From assembly GCA_029204225.1 (NCBI GenBank), contig CM055103.1, positions 43,536,604 to 43,600,603 on the forward strand: a stretch of 64,000 nucleotides of DNA, given 5' to 3'. Of this stretch, positions 1-11,351 are shown one piece after another. How positions within the stretch are numbered: the stretch's first letter is position 1; the number at the start of each line of letters is the position of its first letter. Position numbers and translations under genes: made by a program. The notes below the pieces were generated by a model that was given only the letters and a program-made list of their open reading frames with translations, did no database searches and had not been told where the DNA came from. This DNA comes from Diphasiastrum complanatum. Lineage: Eukaryota > Streptophyta > Lycopodiopsida > Lycopodiales > Lycopodiaceae.

Positions 1-975
1 AGGGCGTTTGTGAGGAGCTTCACCTTTAAATTTATCTTCTTTCTTTCTTTTTAAAAATTTCTTTTTAAATTGAAAGTCTTTCTGAGGAAGCTGCTCAGAA
101 AGTGGTTGCTGTCTCGCTCTCTTCCTACCCACTGAATCATCATAGATTTGAGCATATCTGAGAGCTTGCTCAAGGGTAGTAGGCGAGTTTCTCTGGACCT
201 CTACTTTATATTCATCTTTGAGGCCACGGACAAATCCCCTGATTTTTTGATAGTCATCCATATTTTTAATCTTTAAAATTGCCTCTCGATACTGCGAGAT
301 ATATTGGATGAGGGACTTGTCCATTACTGTTCTTTCCCAGGCTTCCCAGGCTCTATCAAGTTCATTCTCTGGTAGAAATTCTCTTAGGAAAGCTTCTTCA
401 AAAGCTTTCCATGACCGGGGAGTCTGCCCAGTCTCCTGGAGATTTAACCACCACTTATAGGCCATAGGCCCTAAAGAAAGACTGGCCTCAATTGCTTGCA
501 AATGGTCAGGGGTCTGTTTAAGAGCATGAATGTTCTTCCATTTGCTGAGGAAGGTTTGTAGAATATCTGCATTTCTATCCTTCTCTTCCCCATTAAAAGT
601 AGGAGGCTTTAAATCTTTAAAAACACTGGGGTGAGACCGTAAAGTCTCACCCGAAACTGATGGAAGTGGAGAAGGGGATAACTGAGAAGTGGAGGGAAGG
701 CTTCCTTTCGCGGAGCTCAAAATCAAGTTTTTGAGTTCAGCGAACGAGTCGTCCACACTGGACTTGAAATTGGCTAATGCCAGCTTCAGTTCATCCACTT
801 CTGTTACCAATTGGAGGAACTGCTCCTTGGTAACCAGTTCGTCGAGTTCTTCGGCGAACTGTTCCTGTTCTTCTACTTCCATGGGTTCCTTCCCTTTTCT
901 GTAAGCCAAGGCTTCTGTTTCAAGTTCGTCGAAGCCTCTCTCCTGGGGTTGATCAGGTCCCTGAGGAGTGGTCAT
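1..975 (-). CDS. gag: Gag polyprotein, partial (G1)
   Basis: Open reading frame of 325 codons from ATG at 975 to the window edge with no stop; it is the only gag of this family here without a visible break. It encodes the structural particle protein of a gypsy element. The N-terminus is acidic (runs such as EEQEQFAEELDELV) and probably helical, followed by a Ser/Pro-rich linker, then a retrotransposon gag core with KWWLNLQETGQTPRSWKAF and an FLREFLPENELDRAW stretch, then a basic Lys-rich tail leading to the zinc knuckle, which lies beyond the edge (compare 31,928-31,969 in G3). A 9-nt in-frame repeat (EAW) near 330-350 is absent from G3 and G5. The start is supported by the same ATG context in G2 and G3. 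Confidence 0.9.
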   Translation of the reverse strand, partial: MTTPQGPDQPQERGFDELETEALAYRKGKEPMEVEEQEQFAEELDELVTKEQFLQLVTEVDELKLALANFKSSVDDSFAELKNLILSSAKGSLPSTSQLSPSPLPSVSGETLRSHPSVFKDLKPPTFNGEEKDRNADILQTFLSKWKNIHALKQTPDHLQAIEASLSLGPMAYKWWLNLQETGQTPRSWKAFEEAFLREFLPENELDRAWEAWERTVMDKSLIQYISQYREAILKIKNMDDYQKIRGFVRGLKDEYKVEVQRNSPTTLEQALRYAQIYDDSVGRKRARQQPLSEQLPQKDFQFKKKFLKRKKEDKFKGEAPHKRP

Positions 976-1856
976 CTTCGAAACTGAAAGAGAGCTACCT
1001 TAACTTCTGAAGGAAAAAAGTCTAAAAGACTAATTTACAACTGTACAAGGGAAAGGAAAGATGACTTAGCTGTTTCTGAGGACTGTACTTCCAAAGAGAT
1101 TATGAAGAGGAACCCTTTCAGCTCTTTTCCCCAAGATTTCAGACCTGCTGTCCCGGAAAATGCCAGTTTGAAGCTTCAAAACGGTGCCAAATTTCCCGGT
1201 TCTTGAGTTGAGTAGCTGACTAATCTGATTTGAGGTGTGGGGCTCCAACAAACCGAGTAAAAACCGGAAGTTTACAAAAAGAAATCCGGAATTTTTGAAG
1301 TCCCTGCCCTCGCTGGTTGGTCAGCAACCTGTCTGGCCCGATTTGTCCAATTTACAGCTCTGAAATCACCTTGATTCTCTGATTTACTCTCAGCCTGTAG
1401 GTCGCTGGTCTGTAGCAAGCAAGTCTGAAACTCAGACTCCTGAAAAACTTCTGAAAAACAGGATTAAATTCTGAGATTTCTACCCTACTGTCCAGCGCTG
1501 GCCCTGCTACAATATTTCAGATCAGAACTCCTTCTAATCTACTCAGAACTTCATACGAAACTCAGATTTGAGGGCTGACTATACAGCGATGGACCTGCTC
1601 TTCCCTTCCTCTTGAATTTCCGCTCAGATCATAGTGATCTACACTCGAAAATCAGAGAGGGAAACTGATTTTTCAGCGCTGAAGCTATTGTAAAAGATAT
1701 GCTTCCAAACTACTGAGAAATCCAGAAAATTGAGGATTAGAAAGCTGATCCTACAGCGATTTTCCTCCTCTATTCTTTTCTGAGAATCTCCCAGATCTTT
1801 CCTATCTTCTGATAGCTTTCTCTACTGTTGCTCCTGAACTCCCTAGGATGGAGATA
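976..1856 (-). repeat. Gypsy leader of about 90-nt degenerate repeats
   Basis: Untranslated leader between the primer-binding site and gag. A short motif related to CAGCGCTGG or CAGCGATGG recurs near 1308, 1400, 1494, 1584, 1675 and 1763, a spacing of 88-94 nt. Each is followed or preceded by loosely conserved A/T-rich text with CTCAGA words. The copy at about 1493 contains the self-complementary CCAGCGCTGG. No reading frame spans the region. The same spacing is seen in the G2 and G3 leaders. Confidence 0.6.
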
Positions 1857-1868
1857 GCTCTGATATCA
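1857..1868 (-). promoter_or_regulatory. Primer-binding site, tRNA-iMet type (G1)
   Basis: On the minus strand the sequence one base inside the LTR reads TGATATCAGAGC, one mismatch from the plant initiator-Met tRNA complement TGGTATCAGAGC. It marks where minus-strand DNA synthesis would be primed and fixes the inner LTR end. Confidence 0.85.
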
Positions 1869-1869
1869 G

Positions 1870-2228
1870 TGTAATAGATCCTAACACCACAGTAGGGCAA
1901 ACACTCATTTTATCCACCCAACCTTGCCTACTCCCTGATATAGAGTAAGCCCCTCCTAGCCCAGTGTGAGGACTGGTAGCATGCTACTGCCAAGTGTCGG
2001 CCATGTGGCACTGACGTGGCCGACTGCACGTCGGGACCCAACTGGGGGCCCTATCCTGCTGACAGGGTCCCTAGGCTGTTTTAGGCCCGCCATGGCTATG
2101 GACCGTGCTGGGGCACACTACTCACACTGTCTTGCCCTGTTGGTCATGTACGCTGGACACGACCCTGACTGTGGTATCTGACCTATCTGTGTTCTCTAGG
2201 GTTCGGCACTGGTTACGAGCTCGTAACA
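1870..2228 (-). repeat. 5' LTR of G1
   Basis: A 359-bp LTR with ends TGTTACGAGC and ATTACA on the minus strand, matching both LTRs of G3 almost throughout. It starts with the 16-bp palindrome GTTACGAGCTCGTAAC. A TATA-like TCTATATCAG and a GTCGGCCACGT-type hairpin with an ACGTGG core occur in the U3/R part. It should act as promoter and polyadenylation region of the element. Confidence 0.92.
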
Positions 2229-2839
2229 GGGGGGGAAAGCAAGCCAAGAGATAAAGGTAGGGAGGCTTGAGCTAGTAGTGACCATGGCAAGGCTAAAAAA
2301 GATCCCGCTTGGGTCACAATAGTGTGGGGTATGGCAACTTGGGAAAAAAGAGTTGGAAGTGCAAGTATTGGAATAAATGAATACATCTCTTATATGTGTG
2401 TGGCTATGGCATTGTTGGTTGCTAGCAAGCATCAAAAGAGATAGTAGTCTTTGCTGGTATGGTTTAGGGTTTGCTTTGCTACTATTATCTATTATCCAAT
2501 TCATTTGTTGTTTCGACATTAATTCGATTTGTGGTTTGTAATTGTGGCAATAGGTTCGGTAAAGCCTTTGACATAATGCCCATTGCAGAAGATAGTGGAC
2601 GTCCTCACCTTCTTAATGTCCAATGAGTATTGAGGACAAGACTAAAGGTGTGGGTGGACCATTGAGAGTGGGGTGGGTACCTTCTTAGGTGCGCGCTATC
2701 AAGGTACCACAAGTATCTCACAAGTAGAAATTTGTATGTCTCTCATTTTTATCAAAGGACCATGCAAAATGTTGCTGGTGGTATTAGGAGGTATTTATAT
2801 ATGCATATAGGACAGACTTTGTGAGGGAGATGGAGCCCA
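2229..2839. other. No gene seen
   Basis: Flank of G1. I see no supported coding sequence, only short random frames. It may contain decayed sequence upstream of the hAT remnant that follows. Confidence 0.5.
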
Positions 2840-3530
2840 TTGAGAAGTTTTGGGGTGTCCCATCATCTTAGGTGGTTGAAGCAATGGCCAAAAGCACCAT
2901 ATTACCATATACTGGTGTCCTGTTGCATGAGCACGATGTTTTTGAGAGTCATTGACACCTTCAAGGAAGACATAATGGTGACTTTGGACTATACTTTTAG
3001 GCATGTTAAGGATCCCATTGAGGAGATGGGGGAAGACAATGTTATTATAGGTAAGCATTAAGCTTCCCTAGTAGATGAGCAATGCATTGAAGTTTCAATT
3101 TTCAATTCACATCTACGATGTGTTTGACATCTCATCATTTGCGTGTTGTAACTTTTTAGTGACTGTTGAAATTTGGCATATGTTGTGTTTTAAGGATAAG
3201 GGTTTGCATCAAATTGCTTTGAAAATTGATTTTGTCTTGTGTAAGTTATCATTGACAATGTGTTAAATGGTGTTTCCATGGGGAGGGTTGTCAATGATCC
3301 ATAACCCCACACTTTTTAACACCTTTGTGTTGCACACTGCTTGGAACAACGTTTCAAGATATTGCAACATTATTTTGGGTCAGAGAGGTGTTTGAGATGG
3401 CAATGTTCTTGGTGAGGTTTGTCGCCAAGTGACCAAAGGGGTGCTTGCCATGTTTGGTTCAATCTTGAAATTTTCGCACTTGCCCTTATGAGGTCTACTT
3501 TCATTCTCGTTATCGTGGAGTGTTGAGAGG
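2840..3530 (+). pseudogene. Decayed hAT-type transposase fragment
   Basis: Two stretches align by eye with the hAT transposase of copy A. At 2,900-3,055 the translation contains YYHILVSCCMSTMFLRVIDTF and HVKDPIEEMGEDNVI, matching the DUF659 segment that follows SDGWTD (compare ILNILVSSCMGTQFLRAVD). At 3,385-3,510 it reads MAMFLVRFVAK and, after a stop, GVLAMFGSILKFSHLPL, matching EALFLVTFVTKKRRVLAMFRVFSHLDL. Between them the second catalytic-Asp region (DNATN) is not recoverable. Stops and frameshifts break all frames, so it is a dead copy. It is more divergent from A than B and C are, so older or from another subfamily. Confidence 0.6.
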
Positions 3531-4084
3531 TATGCTCAACTTCAACGTGCATGATGCTAGTAGTTTTGTAGTAACTTCCAAGTAACTATTATGAACTTTT
3601 GCTTTGAGGTTTGTTTTTGAGCTTTGAAGTTTGAACATGATTCTCAATGTTTCATGTTCAATCTCGATTCTTGTATTGAAATTTCATGAGCTTGATGAAA
3701 TGAAAGAGAGATCGCAAATAGCAAAGGTTCCATCAACCTCTACACATGATGACATGCATATTCACCTACTATGTAGGAATGCACCCAGTTTCAGGACAAA
3801 GAGCTCAAGGATGGGTTTTCATCTACATTAGCTAGTTCCTTCCTAATTTTGCCACACAAGAGTCACTTGGGATGACTTGTGTTTTGGAATAAGATCTTGG
3901 GAATTCTGATATCTTTGAGAAAGAAATTGAGATAGTCAGTCGATTTTCTAAATGCCAAATATTCTATAAGAAAATGTTATATAAACTAGAAAATAGTGAT
4001 GTCTTGCATTTCACAGAGTTTACTACAACAATCTTGAATCAGATCAAATACAAGAAACTGGAGGGATTTTTACCTATGGTCGTC
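3531..4084. other. No gene seen
   Basis: AT-rich sequence between two hAT remnants with no supported frame. It may be decayed transposon sequence. Confidence 0.4.
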
Positions 4085-5260
4085 CAACGCACAGGTCTGA
4101 AGCCTTGTCGATGCGGTCCATGAACTCATATATGAGACCGAGAGTGCACCCCGCAACCTAAGCAATGCAACCATAAGCTCCTTGATTTTCTGGAGGTGTT
4201 GTCATCGCTAATATTTGTTGTTGTAAGTTGCTTCTATCCTTAGTGGTGGATTAGCTGCTCCCTGATGAAATCCAAAAAAGTTCTTTGTTGCATTTTGCAT
4301 TGCCTTCAATTTTTGATCAAACTGTGGCGTGAATTGTTCTATCTGTAGTTGATGTTGCTTATTCAATTTTTCAATCTGATCTATCATTAAGTGATAAACG
4401 CTTGCTTTGCTACCATACTCCCATCTGTCTGTAGTTTGTGGCATTGTTTGTCAACTTGAACAATATCAGCAACTACAACGCTGATTGCCTCATAGATGAA
4501 GTCAGCTGTGATGGCTGCACCACTTTGAGTGGCATCCACACCATGCAAGAAGACTGTGCCAAGTGGGCAAGAGACCAAAATATTGACGATGGGTCCATCC
4601 ATCGCTCAATATCAAGCATTCATATCTACCAAAAAATATCAATAATTCATTAGACATGCGAAGACTACATTCTTTCAAAATGAAACACATGCAAAAAGTT
4701 TAAGGACAAGATTCTTATGTCTGCCACACCGTGCGAATGGAACTCAGCTCTCGCGTGATGGTCTCATCCTCCCGACGTAAGAACTCGTGAGCAATACCTC
4801 TCGCCTGGGAGGCCTCCATGTAGAATCCACTAATATGACAAGTGCCAGCAACGGCAAAAGGAATGCAACACTCATAAAAAAATCGGCCAACTTGTCTAGT
4901 ACACTGGGCATGCAGCTCTCTCTGCCACCCAAAATGCTCCAGGGTCTGCTATGACTTGGGAGTAACCCCTATTTACTGTACATGGGGTTGTCATGGTCTA
5001 GCATGTGGATGGACCAACTGAAGGGGGGTCTGAGATGTTGGATCTCTCTGCCTCTCTCTAGTGGGATCAACCTCGTGAAAAGGTGCATCTATTGTTGATG
5101 GTGATATGGGATGGGAAGGGCCTGTTTCTGATCTTGAAGGCCGACGAAATACATGTGGACCTGATGAACTAGGCTCTAATGCTTCTATTGGAAGGGGAGG
5201 AGCAGCTCCTAAACCATGTTTGGCAACTAGACCATGCCCTGCTACTGCCCTCTGAATAGA
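4085..5260 (-). pseudogene. Decayed hAT transposase with internal gag piece
   Basis: Read on the minus strand, 5,250-4,930 encodes a Pro/Ser-rich stretch like the linker between BED finger and DUF659 in copy A. At 4,690-4,440 a DUF659 segment is recognisable (SDGWTH, then NILVSCPLGTVFLHGVDA in another frame). At 4,165-4,085 comes GLIYEFMDRI, matching GLVYELMDRIGQF of copy A just before its intron 1. Between the last two, 4,440-4,190 is not hAT but resembles the gag of gypsy G4. All frames are broken. The order (DUF659, gag piece, late exon 1) means an internal part of the transposase is missing and foreign sequence is in its place. Confidence 0.55.
4190..4440 (-). mobile_element. Gypsy gag fragment inside hAT remnant
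   Basis: The minus-strand translation contains DQIEKLNKQHQLQIEQ then FTPQFDQKLKAMQNA, closely similar to EQITKLHKQQMEQLTPQF of the G4 gag at 28,760-28,840. There is no LTR on either side. It joins directly to hAT-derived sequence at both ends. Confidence 0.55.
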
Positions 5261-5399
5261 ACTCTATTTCGTTCTTTGTTATGTCCACGTCTTGCATTAA
5301 GGATTCGTCATAATCCTAGATTTGGATACACAATACTCTAGTACGCGAGATTATTGGTTACGCCTCGTTATTCCGAACTAGGCCAGTATTGTAATTAAT

Positions 5400-5757
5400 A
5401 ACCTTGTGAGGGCCCCGACACATTAGTGGAGCTGGTGCATGGGTTAGGATGACGATATGCATGTGTAGAGTATCAATAGTAATGAAAAGCGCTTTTGAGA
5501 TATTCCTGGCTTGCATGGGCACATCCACAGGTGTTGCTAGGATCCATATATTCTAGTAGGAACTCGCCGTCCTACCATTCCAGTTGCTTGTTTTCATTAC
5601 CAGTTTCCTCTCTCTACACTTTCATCTTATCCCGTGGCTCAAGCGTGATGCTACTGGAGATTGATCGGTGGCTTCTTATTGGTTGGGTGGTTTTGCTCCA
5701 CCGTGTTCTCTTTGTGTTTGTCTTGTAAAAAGGATCTCGAGGAGCTTTCCCTTATAG
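5400..5757 (+). repeat. Candidate 5' LTR of gypsy element GB
   Basis: The stretch preceding a primer-binding-site-like sequence resembles an LTR in position and composition (promoter-like, no coding). Its left limit is not defined because no second copy exists in the window. The call rests on the PBS and on the gag-pol remnant that follows on the same strand. Confidence 0.35.
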
Positions 5758-5769
5758 TCGTATCAGAGC
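5758..5769 (+). promoter_or_regulatory. Probable primer-binding site (GB)
   Basis: TCGTATCAGAGC, one mismatch from the initiator-Met tRNA complement TGGTATCAGAGC. It lies upstream of a gag-pol remnant of the same orientation. Confidence 0.5.
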
Positions 5770-7374
5770 AAGGCTTACGAAGATCGGAGAACTTGGAGTT
5801 GTGAAGCTTTTCACCGGATCTTTGGTAGTTGATCGATCGGATTTCCTTTCCAGGTGGAGAACAGGCTTCCAAGTTTGATTTCTCAGTGTTTTCACTTGCA
5901 TGTTTCCAGCAAGTGTACTTTCATTTAGGGATTCATTAATTGCTGAATTAATGATGCATGCCAGTAATTTATGAGATTTACGGTTCTAGGCTATGATTTT
6001 GGTCAAAAATTGCTTGTTTTTGAGGGTTTTTGGCTGGAAAAGGGTAGTAAAAACCATAATCCAGCGAGATAAGAACATTAGATGGCTGTAGACAAGTAAT
6101 TTGAGTTGCATGTGAGCATTATGTGGATGCATGAGGTAGAAATTGGCTTTATGTAATCGAAAAAACTGGAATTTTTTCTAAACTTCATGATTTTTGCAAG
6201 TTTTTTCTTAAATTTGTTTACATATTGCTCTAAATGACCTCGTAGACCTTGCATGATGGTTTATCAATGTCTTTTGAAGCTATTTAAGAGGTTAGAGCAA
6301 AGATTTCAGAGATGAGAGGGTGTAGGAGGCCCAAGAAGGGCTGAAAATCGCCTTTTTTAATGCTTTTAGGGGGATTTCTTGCTACAAATGCGCAACAGGA
6401 TCATGCGTGGAGTCAATCCAGCCTATTTTGTATTCCTCCTGGCCTCCCTGACAAGCTATTAGACCTGTAAATTGGTTGGCAAGAGGCTTGTGCTCAATCT
6501 CCATGAAGTTTGTTGCTAAAGCGCCCTCCCCACAAGTAGAAAAATCTTCGTTCTCAACCCATACTGCATCTCTGGACCTGATTGAAGGCTTCACGGAAGT
6601 CTAATGGACTGTTTAAGAGTGTTGGTAAAGTCTCTTTGGGTGCTACCATGGTGTTTTACTGATTTTGTGAGAAGCCTCATATAGAAAGTGTGCCCTACTA
6701 CAAATTTTCAGACCTTTTGTTCTCACACGTGTGAGGCTGCGCCCGGACACTTGTCCTCGTTCTGTACTGTGCTTTACAGTGACCAATTTGGTGCACTGTA
6801 GCTCAAGTTATGGTCGTTTGAAATTTTGGCAGTTTTGGGATTAAAATTGTGAAAACTGTGAAATGTTCTGATGCATGTCTGTCTTTTCCCTAATTTGATG
6901 TATTGTACTTGTGGAGATTTGTTGCATGGTGATTCTGTAGGTGTTTCTGACGTGCATGATAGATTTAGAGTTGTTTTGAGTGGTCATACGCATGTGCTTT
7001 GACGGTTCGGTCATAAATCAATGATAATGGTTGACGGGTTTTGTAGAACTATATTTTACGTAAAAAAATCATATGCTTTGCATGCCGGACTGACATTATG
7101 ATAGTGACACTAGGAATCGAATTGTATGTCGTTTTTTTGATTTCGATTGCCTTTGCTCTAACTGTAATTTTTCGTCGAATTTTGGAAGTTGCGTAAAATT
7201 TTCATTTTAATTTTTTTCGAAAATTTAAATTTTTCAGTATTTTGAATTGTCTATGAGATGAGTTAAGATCAATGATTTGACCATACTAGAAGTCAGATTC
7301 AGTCAGAATTGATCACAGTATCTCACTAAAGGTTAAGAATAGACGTATTTGTTAACTATGGTAAGTTATTTCCT
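5770..7374 (+). other. Probable untranslated leader of GB; no gene seen
   Basis: About 1.6 kb between the PBS-like site and gag. It is AT-rich and has no supported reading frame. It may include decayed gag N-terminal sequence near its end. Confidence 0.4.
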
Positions 7375-8344
7375 GTTTTAGATATTGAGGAGAAAAACAT
7401 TGAGAGCGCCGTGTTATTTCTACGCGGCAAGGCGTCGTCATGGTGGCGTGATCTGACAATCCAAACCCATGACTTGGGAAGCATTCGCAGAAGTCTTCAA
7501 GAAAGCTTTCGTTATTGCCGATGACGTCGATTATTACCAAAAGTTCGTGAACTGCAAGATGGGGAGTAAGAGCTTAGACACTTATATCCAGAAATTCATG
7601 GATCTTTGGAATCTAGTTCCATCATTTGATCCTAGATTGGCACTTTGGCAGTTTGTCCTAGGGTTGCTTGTCGATTATCAGAAGGAATGCAGAAGAAATG
7701 TGCTTCAGAACCTCGAGAATGTTTGTTGGACAGCGAAAGCATATGATTCCACAATGGTGGCGTCCAGGAAGCAATTTCAACAAATTTCGACCACTTCGAA
7801 AACCAAGAAGGGGAAGAAGCGAGGTCCAGACCGAGGTCCAGACCGAGTTCCAAAGTATATTGACGAATTGGATCAAGCGGCATCGGAACTGCTGAAGAAA
7901 AAGAAGATGAAAAAGTCTATGTCCCGGATCAAGGCTAAAAGGGTGAATCTGTGTTTCATTTGCAACAAGCCTGGGCATATGATGAAATTTTGTTGTGAAA
8001 GGAAGAATCCTACAGCACAGATGATCCAAATCTTTGGTGGTAAAGGTAAAACTTTGGAAATTAAACTGTTTGATTGTGAGTGTGAATGTTCTTTTAGTAC
8101 TGCTTCTTTTTTGCCTAATGAACTGTTTCAGTTAACAGGCATTATTAAAGATCAAGAAGTTAGTATTTTATTAGAGAGTGGTTCTACTCATAATTTTATT
8201 AATTCTTGTCTTGAGCAGAAACTTAGCCTGACAACTGAAGCCAATAATCATAGATACAGAGTTTATCTAGCTTCAGGAGCAAAGATGGAGACTTGGAACG
8301 TGAAAGTGCCGAATCTCCTAGTGAAAATTCAAGATTATAGATAA
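7375..8344 (+). pseudogene. gag: Gag and protease start of gypsy GB
   Basis: A gag core begins near 7,385 in one frame (ESAVLFLRGKASSWWRDL) and continues after a shift near 7,467 in a 291-codon open frame from 7,469 (MTWEAFAEVFKKAF). That frame holds a retrotransposon gag domain, a basic linker with a short internal duplication (DRGPDRGPDR), a CCHC zinc knuckle at about 7,951-7,995 (CFICNKPGHMMKFC) and then the start of the aspartic protease. The protease motif reads LLESGSTHNF where the family normally has Asp in place of Glu, so the enzyme would be inactive. It is a different family from G1-G3 and the frame stops at 8,344 before pol. Confidence 0.8.
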
Positions 8345-9640
8345 TTAGTTAATTTTTATATTTTAGACCGAGCCTGTACAGATTTAATTTTCGAATGGTT
8401 ATTTAATGAATTGCCTTCTCTGGCTATTGATATTGAGAGAGAATGTTCTCTCTTTCAAGGAGAGTGATAAGGTAGTTACTTTATTTGGCAGCAACTTTGT
8501 ACTTCCATCGGATGGAATTTCTACAATTAATATAATGGAAGCGTTTGATTATTCACAATATGAAGTTTTTTCAATGTTTTTGCTATTCCTTTTGTGGATG
8601 TTTTCGATGTGTACCTAAATGGTTGTGAATTTTCAGTAATTCTTAACTCAGTAAATTTAGATCACGAACAAGCAATGAAAAATCGCTTAGGTGGAGCTAA
8701 ATACTTCATTAAGATTGATCTCAGGACAGGGTATCATTAGATAAGAATTAAAATCGGAGGATGTCCAAAAGACTGGATTTCGTACTAGATTTGGCCATTA
8801 TGAGTTATTAGTGTTGCCTTTTGGGTTAACGAATGCTCCTGCAAATGATGAACGATTTGTTTCGTCCATATTTGGGGAAGTTTGTGGTAGTGTTTCTAGA
8901 TGATATTCTCGTCTACAATAAGACCTTCGAGGAACATATAGAACATATCAGAACTATCTTGATGAAACTCCGGCAGAAGTTACTCTAAGCTAAGGAATCC
9001 AAGTGTGAATTGTTTAAGCATGAGCTGGTTTATCTCGGTCATAAGATCACTGCTTATGGGATCAAGATTGACGAGAATAAAATCAAGATAGTGGTTGATT
9101 GGCCGATTCCACAACTTGTTAAGCGAGTTAAACCATTCTTAGGATTTATGGTTTTCTTTCGGAGATTTTTTGAGGATTGCGCTAAAGTAGCGGCACCGCT
9201 CAGTAATTTGACAATAGGGATTGTTAACAAAAAGAAAAAGAGGGATCAACCTAGTTCGCCTATTGTATGGAATGAGGAACTGAATCAGAGTTTTGAGAAA
9301 CTTAAGACTTTATTCGGCTCGCGTTTTCCAAATTGCAAATCCAGATTTACCTTGCGTCGATGCAAGTAATATTGCAATTGGAGCAGTTCTATTACTGAAC
9401 GATAGGTTATTAGCGTTTGAAAGCAAAAAATTCACTGGTCCTCAGTTGCGTTATATTATGTAAGAAAAGGAATTATTTATAGTTATCCTTGCACGTAAAA
9501 CGTGGAGACACTACTTGTATGGTAGTAAGTTTATAGTGTATATGGGATTACCAGCCTCTTAAATACTTTTGTAATAGGAAAGCCCTATGGGCTGAATTGA
9601 TGCAAGAATTTAATCATGAAATCTAAGTTTTGACCTTTTT
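8345..9640 (+). pseudogene. pol: Decayed pol of gypsy GB (RT, RNase H)
   Basis: Fragments of reverse transcriptase appear in several frames: GGAKYFIKIDLRTGYH near 8,690-8,740, PFGLTNAPA near 8,818-8,845, and the catalytic box [11 protein letters not shown] near 8,885-8,920. The connection domain follows at 9,010-9,369 (HELVYLGHKITAYGIKIDENK and FLGFMVFFRRFFEDCAKVA). RNase H begins near 9,345 (DASNIAIGAVL) and reaches WRHYLYGSKF near 9,500-9,535. The N-terminal fingers of RT are missing or unrecognisable, and integrase is not seen. Stops and frameshifts are frequent. The sequence ends near 9,640 without a detectable 3' LTR. Confidence 0.78.
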
Positions 9641-11295
9641 TTCTTTTTTTCTAGTCTTGCTTTAGTTTTTAGCTTTTAACTTTTTGCTGTTGTTAAAACT
9701 GTGATCATTACATCAAGTACTAAGTAGCTAAAACTAACTATCAAATTGCTGATAAATCTGAGAACTAAGTAGTTGAAATCACATAATGATTTTTCAACTA
9801 ATAGTATTATTAAAGTCTTTAAGTTCTAAGTTTTTACTATTTTTGAACCCTTGGTAAGTTTTGACACTAGGCACGCATAATTTCACAGCACTTTGTTCTG
9901 GGCATTGAAGCCACATTGTAATATCAATAATCAGGAATCAAGATTTAGGAACTCAGGACCCAGAGAACTGTAATTGTATTATGACATTGTAGTTATACAC
10001 TAAATGCTAAAGTAGCAAATGTGTTTTTGTTAGAAACCATAAAGACTGTAATTTTTTTAAAACTCTATATCAGATTCGAATTGTTGATTCGGAATGTCGA
10101 ATCCCAATGAGTTTTTCAATTGGAACAATCAATCACCTCACTTATATCAGGACATGAAGGGATTTCATAATCTCCAGCCTCCTAGATGCTTTCATGATGC
10201 TCTTCGTTGCTCTGGCACGAGCCAAAAGCTCTCTACTGTTTACAGTTTAAACGAAAAGGCACTGTTTACTTGCTTGGATGGTTAGTTTACTTCAAATTTA
10301 GAAATTGAACATCCTTCTGAAAAGTGTGCCTTGTAAAGGGACTTAAGATCATCACTTGAGAGAGAAGCAGACACTAGTCATCATATTTTTACTAAGCTTT
10401 TGGAACTTTTCCTGATGAGTCCCATGCCCCACAATATTTCCAAAATCTATTATGACACGGCTTCTATTTCTCTCTTGTGGAGGCTGGGGCATGATGGAAA
10501 AAAACACACAGACAAGGTTTACTGCTAAAACTAAGAAAATCTAGTGGATTATTCAGTTTGAAAGATTATGGTGGTAAGACTGACTCATCCTTTATTTCTT
10601 CATTTTATGTAAGGCGCATGACATGATTAATTTTGGGTGATAGGCTATCTATTGTTTCTGCTTCTGTAGCTGCTTTTGAAATTGCTTGTTGACCTACTCA
10701 ACTTATGGCAAATGGACTCAGACGATCAAAAGCAATACCAATCTCTAGCACCATTGTAATGAACTGTGACACTAAGCACCTACTATGGTCCATCCGATAG
10801 TCGGGCTTCTAATCACCTGAGCAGTCACTTTGTTTACTACCATAGCAGTCCATTGAGTGAACAGCAGTCCATCCTAAAATATAAAGTCATTCTTACAATT
10901 GCTGCAAATCATCTGATAATGGATCCATGCAACTGATAATGCAATCACACTAATATCATAAGAGATCTAAAATGTCAAATGACAAATAAAAACTGAAACG
11001 GCAAACTTTTCAAATTCTCTCGTGACATTAGAATGCTAATTTTTGTATTTCCTTTGGACAGTGGTAGTTAACACATCATGTTCAAATTACACTTGTGGTA
11101 CAAAGTGTACACAAATACAAGGGATACAATTTAGTCTTCACAAAACATGTCGTAGGAGTGATTTGTGTGTTCTTTGCTTGTACAGGATGAAACAATCATG
11201 AAATATGGATTGATATTTCAGAAATTAAAAACTCATTACAAGAAAGCTGAGCAGTTTGTGATCATTGTTCCTGGAAAGTTGCTAATGTTTGAAGT

Positions 11296-11351
<56 letters not shown>

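Larger units (their letters stand above)
1..2228 (-). mobile_element. Gypsy element G1, 5' part (runs off left edge)
   Basis: This is the 5' end of a Ty3/gypsy LTR retrotransposon read on the minus strand: LTR (2228 to 1870), primer-binding site, about 880 nt of leader, then gag from 975 to the window edge. It belongs to the same family as G2 (11,962-17,516) and G3 (29,731-36,025), whose pol regions carry reverse transcriptase, RNase H, integrase and a chromodomain-like tail, so G1 is inferred to be a chromovirus-type element. The outer flank at 2,229 is a G-run. The 3' LTR and target-site duplication lie outside the window and cannot be judged. Confidence 0.93.

Noticed and set aside
2795-3058. 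87-codon minus-strand frame
   Set aside because: Antisense of the hAT DUF659 remnant; no motif.
10094-10285. 63-codon frame starting MSNPNEFFNWNN
   Set aside because: Resembles the style of some plant transposase starts, but too short, no domain and no flanking evidence.
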